From Candidatus Latescibacterota bacterium (GTDB taxonomy: Bacteria; Latescibacterota; UBA2968; UBA8231), in assembly GCA_022827165.1 (NCBI GenBank), contig JAJDTN010000093.1:1-11126 (forward strand): 11,126 nucleotides of DNA. Direction: 5' to 3'. Below the pieces are notes generated by a model. It was not told where the DNA came from. It worked only from the letters and a program-made list of their open reading frames with translations, and made no database searches. Positions 6,705-11,126 of the stretch are shown here, piece by piece. Positions within the stretch are counted from its first letter, which is position 1; every line of letters begins with the position of its first letter. Position numbers and translations under genes: made by a program.

Positions 6705-7526
6705 ATGGGCGGCTCTCCCCGGCAAGTTGCCGAGTCCGCGGCGCTCGAGGCGGGGGCCCTGCTGCGCGACAACCTGCACCAGGCCGTCGTGGTCGAGACC
6801 AAGGGCCGCGCCGACTTCGTCACCGGCCTCGATCTGCAGGCCAACGACGTCATCGGCGCCCGCGTCGGCGCCGCCTTCCCCGACCACCGCTTCCTCACCG
6901 AGGAGACGGTCAACGATCCGCTCTCCGACGCGCCCACGTGGGTCGTCGATCCCGTGGACGGCACCCTGAACCTGGTCCACGGCTTTCCCTACATCTCCGT
7001 GAGCCTGGCTCTCGTGGTGGGCCGGAGGCCGGTGGCTGGCGTGGTCTACGACCCGTTGCGGGACGAGCTGTTCTCCGCGTCGAGCGGCGAGGGCGCCACC
7101 TGCAACGGGAGCCCCATCTCCGTGGGCGGCGGCGGCGATCTGTCCGCGGCGCTGCTGGCCTTCGACCTGGCCCACGATGAGGAGGCCGCCCGCCACAGCA
7201 TGGACCTGGCGTCGGCCCTGCGCCCCCGGGTGGCGGCCCTGCGGCTGGCGGGCTCGGCGGCCCTGGCCCTGTGCCATGTCGCCGCGGGACGGCTCGGCGG
7301 GTTCTTCCACCACCGCCTGGACCCCTGGGACATGGCCGCCGCCCTGCTCATCGTGGCCGAGGCCGACGGCTGCTCAGCCGCCTTCGACGGCGCGCCCGTG
7401 ACCTGCCCGCGGACGGGGCCGCTGGTGGCCGGCAACGCCGCCATGGTCGAGCAGATCAGCCGCGCGGAGCGGGAGCGCCGCGCGGCTCCCGGTCCCGGCG
7501 CGGCGCGGAGCCACCAGGCGAGGTAG
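6705..7526 (+). CDS. Inositol monophosphatase family protein
   Basis: This soluble phosphatase of 273 residues has the usual length for the family and should remove phosphate from a sugar or polyol phosphate such as myo-inositol 1-phosphate, using Mg2+. Metal-site motifs are intact: LTEET (Glu66/Glu67), DPVDGTLN (Asp82, Asp85, Thr87), then GSAAL (183-187), and DPWDMAAALLIVAEADG with Asp209. ATG 6705 lies 13 bp after the lipoprotein stop, with GGCGGGG just upstream. The in-frame extension to 6576 overlaps the lipoprotein and is not supported. Relatives with the same motifs include 3'(2'),5'-bisphosphate nucleotidase (CysQ), histidinol-phosphatase and archaeal-type fructose-1,6-bisphosphatase, so the substrate is open. 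Codon use is strongly G/C-ending, like the ABC genes. The last roughly 20 residues are Arg/Ala-rich and look disordered. Confidence 0.92.
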   Translation: MGGSPRQVAESAALEAGALLRDNLHQAVVVETKGRADFVTGLDLQANDVIGARVGAAFPDHRFLTEETVNDPLSDAPTWVVDPVDGTLNLVHGFPYISVSLALVVGRRPVAGVVYDPLRDELFSASSGEGATCNGSPISVGGGGDLSAALLAFDLAHDEEAARHSMDLASALRPRVAALRLAGSAALALCHVAAGRLGGFFHHRLDPWDMAAALLIVAEADGCSAAFDGAPVTCPRTGPLVAGNAAMVEQISRAERERRAAPGPGAARSHQAR

Positions 7527-7913
7527 CAGGAAGCCCCGGCCGGGCCCGGGGGCGCGGCTCTCGGAAGTGCCAGGCCAGGCTCGAGGACAGGCCGATGCCT
7601 CCGGCCTTCAGGACCGCCGGCACCGTGACGCCGACCTCCGCGAGAGGCGTCGTCCTCCCCTGGTCCCCGTGGCGGGTGCAGCGCGTCTCCAGCCGCAGGC
7701 GAGCGGCCTCCGGATGACGGGCTCTTGCCGCGCATGGACGGGCGCACGCGGCCGTTGGGTTCCTCGCCGTTGGTCTGCGGCTGAACCGGGCGATCTGGAG
7801 GCAGCCGATCGGGCCGCCCGGAGCCTTGCCGCTGCGCTTGCCCGCCGCCGGACCCGGGCCTTTCATGCACGCCCCGCGAGAAAGCAGCGCCCCGAAGGAT
7901 TCCCGGAGATCCC
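7527..7913 (+). other. Long intergenic region (387 bp) with a GC-rich hairpin and no recognised gene
   Basis: This is the only large gap in the window; neighbouring plus-strand genes are otherwise 81 bp apart or less. Frames are open on both strands across parts of it (for example minus-strand 7866-7456), but none resembles a known family, and open frames are expected at this GC content. Near the left end is the short inverted repeat CCCCGG/CCGGGG (7534-7551). At the right end is the ribosome site of the oxidoreductase. It probably separates two transcription units and carries the promoter of the oxidoreductase gene, but I cannot point to a convincing -35/-10 pair. Confidence 0.5.
7534..7551 (+). 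terminator. Possible hairpin downstream of the phosphatase gene
   Basis: CCCCGG and CCGGGG form a 6-bp perfect stem with a 6-base loop, eight bases after the phosphatase stop. There is no T-run after it, so classical intrinsic termination is doubtful. It could be a GC-only terminator or an RNA-stabilising 3' stem. Confidence 0.3.
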
Positions 7914-9143
7914 ATGGACCGGATTCGAATCGCCCTCGTCGGCTGCGGCGGCATGGGCACCCGCCACCTCTACGGACTCGCCGAGTTGGCGAAGACCCCC
8001 TTCGCCAACGTCGAGCTGGCCGCCGTATGCGACATCCGCCCGGAGAACGCGGAACTGGCCGCCGGCGAGGCGGAGAAGCTCCTCGGCGTTCGCCCGCGGG
8101 TCTTCACCGACCTGGAGCGGATGGTTCGTGAGGTGCCCGACCTGCACGCCGTCGACGTCGTCGTCGACCCCGGCGACCACCACACGGTCGCCTGTCAGGC
8201 CCTCGACCTGGGGCTGCACGTGATGGTGGAGAAGCCCTTGGCCATCACCGTCCGCGGCTGCCACCGCATCATCGAGGCGGCGCGGCGCAACGACCGCATC
8301 CTCTCGGTGGCCGAGAACTTCCGGCGCGATCCCTCGGCGCGGCTCGTGCGCCACCTGCTGGACCGCGGCGCCATCGGCCGTCCGTACATGGCCATCTACC
8401 ACGCCCTGTCCCCGGGCAGCGAGGTCTTCATCACGCCGTGGCGGCACGACAAGGATCGCGGCGGCCTGCTGCTGGACGTGGCCGTCCACTACACCGACCT
8501 GATCCGCTACCAGCTGGGCGAGGTGGCGGAAGTCCACGGGCAGGTCAGCCTGGCCACGCCGGTGCGCAGGCGGCCGGCCCGCCTCGACAGCCCCTACGAG
8601 TTCTACCGGCAGCGGCACACGGCGATGGAGGAGGAGGTGCACGCCACGGCCGAGGACAGCTCCATGGCGACCCTGCGCATGGCCGGCGGCGCCATGGTCA
8701 GCTGGGTCGTCGGCCTCGGCGGACACGGGGGATGCAGCGGCCAGGCGATCCTCGGCGACCAGGGCGCGCTCCGGAGCTTCGGCAGCCGCGGCGCCAGGGC
8801 CGTCCTGCAGGTGGCGGGCGAGGAGGAGAAGGGCCAGGAGCAACTGGTGGCCGAAGCCGGGGGCTTCGAGCTGGAGCCCCTGGCCGCCCACTTCTTCCCC
8901 GACGGCGTGGCCACGGCCGACGTTGACTGGAAGCTGCTGGCCCTGGAGTACTACGAGCTCGGCGAGGCGATCCTCCACGGGCGGCCGGTGGAGGTGGACG
9001 GCACCGAAGGGATGAAGGCGGTGGCCGCCGTGTACGCCATCTTCGAGTCGAGCGTCCTCGGCCGCGCCGTCAGCATGAGCGAGGTGGAGAGCGCCGAGGC
9101 GTACGAGTACCAGGCCGGGATCGACGCCGCCCTGGGGTTGTGA
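7914..9143 (+). CDS. Gfo/Idh/MocA family NAD(P)-dependent oxidoreductase
   Basis: This cytoplasmic dehydrogenase has 409 residues, close to family size. The N-terminal Rossmann fold shows IALVGCGGMGTRH with the GxGxxG-type loop at residues 10-15, followed by VELAAVCDIRPENAE. The hallmark EKPL lies at residues 106-109 (VEKPLAIT). Further on are AENFRRDPSA and the C-terminal-domain motif GGLLLDVAVHYTDLIRY with Asp188 and His192, which in this family lie at the active site. Members oxidise or reduce hydroxyl groups of sugars, inositols, amino-sugars or biliverdin. The inositol-phosphatase-like gene upstream makes a sugar or polyol substrate plausible but does not prove it. ATG 7914 has CGGAG five bases upstream and starts directly with the first beta strand. 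The gene is transcribed towards the minus-strand Yip1 pair, with a hairpin between them. Confidence 0.93.
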   Translation: MDRIRIALVGCGGMGTRHLYGLAELAKTPFANVELAAVCDIRPENAELAAGEAEKLLGVRPRVFTDLERMVREVPDLHAVDVVVDPGDHHTVACQALDLGLHVMVEKPLAITVRGCHRIIEAARRNDRILSVAENFRRDPSARLVRHLLDRGAIGRPYMAIYHALSPGSEVFITPWRHDKDRGGLLLDVAVHYTDLIRYQLGEVAEVHGQVSLATPVRRRPARLDSPYEFYRQRHTAMEEEVHATAEDSSMATLRMAGGAMVSWVVGLGGHGGCSGQAILGDQGALRSFGSRGARAVLQVAGEEEKGQEQLVAEAGGFELEPLAAHFFPDGVATADVDWKLLALEYYELGEAILHGRPVEVDGTEGMKAVAAVYAIFESSVLGRAVSMSEVESAEAYEYQAGIDAALGL

Positions 9144-9151
9144 TCCGCCGG

Positions 9152-9190
9152 GAGTCGAGCGGGCCCCCTCCGGCCACAGGGCCCGAACTC
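9152..9190. terminator. Hairpin between convergent genes, possible bidirectional terminator
   Basis: CGGGCCC (9160-9166) and GGGCCCG (9179-9185) are perfectly complementary. The stem extends outward through GAGT (9152-9155) and ACTC (9187-9190), with a small asymmetric bulge. It fills the 49-bp space between the stop of the oxidoreductase (9143) and the stop of the minus-strand gene (9193), where a shared terminator is expected. There is no clear T-tract on either side, so the mechanism is uncertain. Confidence 0.5.
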
Positions 9191-9192
9191 CG

Positions 9193-9909
9193 TCATGGCT
9201 GCATGGCGTTGTCCAGGCCCCCGAGGCCGGCCTGGACGACGAGCACCACCGCCCACAGCATCAGCAGCGGGACCAGTGCGTTGCGCGTGGGGCGGCCGGA
9301 CATGACGCCGGTGCCGACGGCCATGAGCAGGACCTGCCAGAACGTGAAGAGGTCCACCCCGGACAACAGACGTCCCGCGAAGGTGGCGAGCATCTCCTCG
9401 GAGAGGAACAGGCCCGGGCCGATGACCAGCAGGGTCCCCGTCTTCAGCAGAAAAGGCAAGGTCACGATCGCCTGGACGACCTTGACCAGCGAAGCGTAGG
9501 CGGTCACCGCCAGCATCTGGCCGTAGTTGGCCTCGCCGCCGAGGATGGGGTTGGCCAGCAGGAGCAGGACGCCTCCGAGGAAGAAGAGCACCAGGAAGGA
9601 GAAGACGGGAACCGCCACCAGGGCCATGGCCGGCGCCGCCTGGTGCATCTGCTCCGCCATCGCCCGCTCCGCCTCGGTCATCTCTTCGTACTGCTCCTGC
9701 AACATCTCCGAGCCGGCCTCCATGGTCGCGGGCAGGGCCAGGATCCCGGTCACCAGGCCCGCCACCACCACGACGAGGGTCGGGGTCAGCCAGTCCCGCC
9801 AGGTCGACTGATCCCGGACCGAGGCGAAAGTCCGGCCCGGGGCGGTCAAGGTGCGGATCATCCGTCCGGCGATGCCGGTGCCCGAATCCTCGTACATGCG
9901 CGATTCCAT
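9193..9909 (-). CDS. Yip1-family integral membrane protein (downstream tandem copy)
   Basis: This is an inner-membrane protein of 238 residues. A soluble N-terminal segment carries GRMIRTLTAPGRTFASVRD and is followed by about five hydrophobic segments (roughly residues 42-60, 93-117, 130-150, 185-205 and 212-230). The motifs ANPILGGEANYGQMLAVTAY and ASLVKVVQAI fit the Yip1/DUF1282-type fold, whose bacterial members are of unknown function. Between the first two membrane segments is a charged loop (61-92) rich in Glu and Met that the sister copy lacks. ATG at 9909 is chosen because AGAGG lies just upstream on the minus strand; the second Met (start at 9897) is an alternative. The frame stays open to 10671, but the extension reads through the sister gene in the wrong frame and is a shadow. 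It follows the sister copy by 50 bp and is probably in the same operon. Confidence 0.85.
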   Translation of the reverse strand: MESRMYEDSGTGIAGRMIRTLTAPGRTFASVRDQSTWRDWLTPTLVVVVAGLVTGILALPATMEAGSEMLQEQYEEMTEAERAMAEQMHQAAPAMALVAVPVFSFLVLFFLGGVLLLLANPILGGEANYGQMLAVTAYASLVKVVQAIVTLPFLLKTGTLLVIGPGLFLSEEMLATFAGRLLSGVDLFTFWQVLLMAVGTGVMSGRPTRNALVPLLMLWAVVLVVQAGLGGLDNAMQP

Positions 9910-9936
9910 TCTGTCCTCTCTTCTCGAAGAGCGTGA

Positions 9937-9954
9937 GAGCCCGGCGAGCGGCTC
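9937..9954 (-). other. Small intercistronic inverted repeat between the two Yip1 genes
   Basis: GAGCC and GGCTC form a 5-bp stem around an 8-base loop in the 50-bp spacer, between the stop of the first copy and the ribosome site of the second. It could tune relative expression of the two copies, but stems this short are common by chance in GC-rich DNA. Confidence 0.25.
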
Positions 9955-9959
9955 CGCCC

Positions 9960-10610
9960 TCACCGTCCCATCGACGCCTTGAGCGCTGACAAGGCGGCCA
10001 CCAGCAGAATACTCCAGAGCGCCCACAGGATCAGCACGGGGACCAGCGCCCTGCGCGTGGAGCAGCCGGCCATGACGCCGGTGCCGATGGCCGTGACCAG
10101 GATCTGCCAGAGCCCGAAGACGTCCACAACGCCCAGCAAGAGGCCAGCGAAGGTGTCGCGCATCCCGTCGGGGAGCAAGGGCGTCAACCCGATGGAGACC
10201 TGGGTACCCGTCACCAGGGCCAGGAGCCCGGTCACGATCCGATCGGCCACGTGCACCAGGGAGGCATAGGCGGTCACCGCCAGCATCCGGCCATAGGTGG
10301 CGCCGCCCCCGAGGATGGAGTTGGCCACCAGGAGCAGGACCGCTCCGGCGATGAAGAGGTGCAGGAAGGGGCTGACAGCCTGTATCAGGAAGGTCGGCGC
10401 CATTTCCGACCAGGCGCCCATGTGTTCCGTCGGCACGCGGGCTGCCAGGGGCGCCGCGTTCGCCGCGACCACAATCAGGGTCGGCGCCAACCAGTCCAGC
10501 CATCCGGATCGCTCCCGGACCGAGGCGAAGGTCCGACCCGGGGCGGTGAAGGTGCGGATCATCCGGCCGGCGAGGCCGAGGCCCGGATGCTCTTTCGTGC
10601 CTTGTTCCAT
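9960..10610 (-). CDS. Yip1-family integral membrane protein (upstream tandem copy)
   Basis: This inner-membrane protein of 216 residues is clearly paralogous to the next gene on the minus strand. Shared blocks, in the same order, include GRMIRT.TAPGRTFASVR, NSILGGGATYGRMLAVTAY (NPILGGEANYGQ in the sister), an AIGTGVM segment (AVGTGVM in the sister) and RALVPVLILWA near the end. It has about five hydrophobic segments and a shorter loop between the first two than its sister. ATG 10610 has AGAGG seven bases upstream on the minus strand. It is the first gene of this pair and is divergent from the aldo/keto reductase, with 165 bp between the two starts. Bacterial Yip1-like proteins have no established role; envelope or membrane-organisation functions are only guesses. 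Confidence 0.87.
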   Translation of the reverse strand: MEQGTKEHPGLGLAGRMIRTFTAPGRTFASVRERSGWLDWLAPTLIVVAANAAPLAARVPTEHMGAWSEMAPTFLIQAVSPFLHLFIAGAVLLLVANSILGGGATYGRMLAVTAYASLVHVADRIVTGLLALVTGTQVSIGLTPLLPDGMRDTFAGLLLGVVDVFGLWQILVTAIGTGVMAGCSTRRALVPVLILWALWSILLVAALSALKASMGR

Positions 10611-10775
10611 GGCGGATCCTCTGTGGCCAAGCGCCCGCCCAATCTAATCGGACGCCCGCGAGCCGGTCCATCGGCCCGCACCCGCACCGGGAGTTGACCC
10701 GGCTCCCGGCGCGGACTACCAGTAGCCGAATCGGTTTGCGCCCGGCTGGGGGCGGCGAGTGGCCCCGGGAGAGGC

Positions 10776-11126
10776 ATGGAATACGTCGAGTTCGGCCGTT
10801 CCGGCCTGAAGGTGTCGCGCCTGGCCTGCGGCCTGGGTTTTCGCGGGCAGGACGACGCCCGCGAGGCCGAGCGCGCCATCGAGCGCGCCGTCGAGCTGGG
10901 GATCAACTTCATCGACTGCGCCAACGTCTACGGCCTCGGGGACGAGGACAAGGTCCGCGGCACCTCCGAGCAGGTCCTGGCGCGGGTCCTCAAGCGTCAC
11001 CGCGACGACCTCGTGATCACCTCGAAGGTGGCCGGCCGCATCGGCGAGGGGCCGAACGACGGCGGCCTGTCGCGCCATCACATCCTGCGCGAGATCGACC
11101 GCACCCTGGCCCGCCTGGAAACCGAT
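10776..11126 (+). CDS. Aldo/keto reductase, N-terminal part (runs off the window)
   Basis: The frame from ATG 10776 is open to the last base and gives the first 117 residues of an aldo/keto reductase. It begins MEYVEFGRSGLKVSRLACG, the usual family start, followed by AVELGINFIDCANVYG with catalytic Asp47 and Tyr52, and ITSKV with Lys84. LSRHHILREIDRTLARLETD is the conserved segment before the catalytic His strand, which lies just beyond the window. The family uses NADPH to reduce aldehydes and ketones in a TIM barrel; this form resembles the bacterial YajO/YccK-type group more than the human enzymes. GGGAG sits four bases before the ATG. The substrate is unknown. The gene diverges from the Yip1 pair and may be the first of a new operon. 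Confidence 0.9.
   Translation, partial: MEYVEFGRSGLKVSRLACGLGFRGQDDAREAERAIERAVELGINFIDCANVYGLGDEDKVRGTSEQVLARVLKRHRDDLVITSKVAGRIGEGPNDGGLSRHHILREIDRTLARLETD

Noticed and set aside
7456..7866. Minus-strand open frame of 136 codons across the phosphatase-oxidoreductase gap
   Set aside because: It is Arg/Ala/Pro-rich, overlaps the end of the phosphatase gene, has no recognised family and no clear ribosome site. It was kept only as part of the unexplained gap.
9910..10671. Extension of the downstream Yip1 gene to give a 492-residue protein
   Set aside because: The extra part reads through the upstream Yip1 gene in a wrong frame and is Arg/Pro/Gly-rich. The real start has a ribosome site at 9909.
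10694..10722. Possible sigma-70 promoter upstream of the aldo/keto reductase (TTGACC with TACCAG)
   Set aside because: The -35 element is good, but the -10 matches the consensus at only about half its positions, which is not enough to call a promoter.
1..11126. CRISPR arrays, tRNA or rRNA genes, insertion sequences, phage attachment sites
   Set aside because: No regularly spaced repeats, cloverleaf-like or rRNA-like stretches, transposase motifs or terminal inverted repeats with target duplications were found on reading both strands.

Overview
This window is very GC-rich DNA (third codon positions are mostly G or C) from a Gram-negative bacterium. The outer membrane is implied by a PorV/PorQ-like beta-barrel protein, by lipoprotein signal peptides and by a coupled outer-membrane lipoprotein. 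The mix of PorV-like protein, Yip1-family membrane proteins and densely overlapping genes suits an uncultivated lineage of the FCB type (Krumholzibacteriota, Eisenbacteria or Latescibacterota-like). That placement is an inference and is weak. No rRNA, tRNA, CRISPR array or insertion sequence was recognised.

Layout. (1) Positions 1-3256 hold the 3' end of an oligopeptide/dipeptide-type ABC importer operon. It contains the tail of a first ATPase, a complete second ATPase and a family-5 substrate-binding lipoprotein, joined by GTGA and TGATG stop/start overlaps. The permeases must lie upstream of the window. The binding protein carries an in-frame 84-bp repeat ahead of its signal peptide. (2) Positions 3264-4913 encode a single AAA ATPase plus TOPRIM protein of the OLD-like nuclease type, probably a defence or DNA-metabolism gene. 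(3) Positions 4995-6691 encode a PorV-like barrel protein and an overlapping outer-membrane lipoprotein. Regions 2 and 3 have visibly less extreme codon use than the genes on either side. (4) Positions 6705-9143 encode an inositol-monophosphatase-family phosphatase and a Gfo/Idh/MocA oxidoreductase, separated by an unusually long 387-bp gap. (5) On the minus strand, 10610-9193, lie two tandem paralogous Yip1-family membrane proteins, convergent with the oxidoreductase across a hairpin. (6) From 10776 to the window end is the start of an aldo/keto reductase, divergent from the Yip1 pair.

How they may work together. The ABC genes import peptides or oligosaccharides. The phosphatase, the oxidoreductase and the aldo/keto reductase are consistent with sugar or polyol metabolism, but no complete pathway is visible. 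The most unusual items are the repeat-extended leader of the binding protein, the stand-alone OLD-like nuclease inside an otherwise metabolic/envelope neighbourhood, and the coupled barrel/lipoprotein pair.
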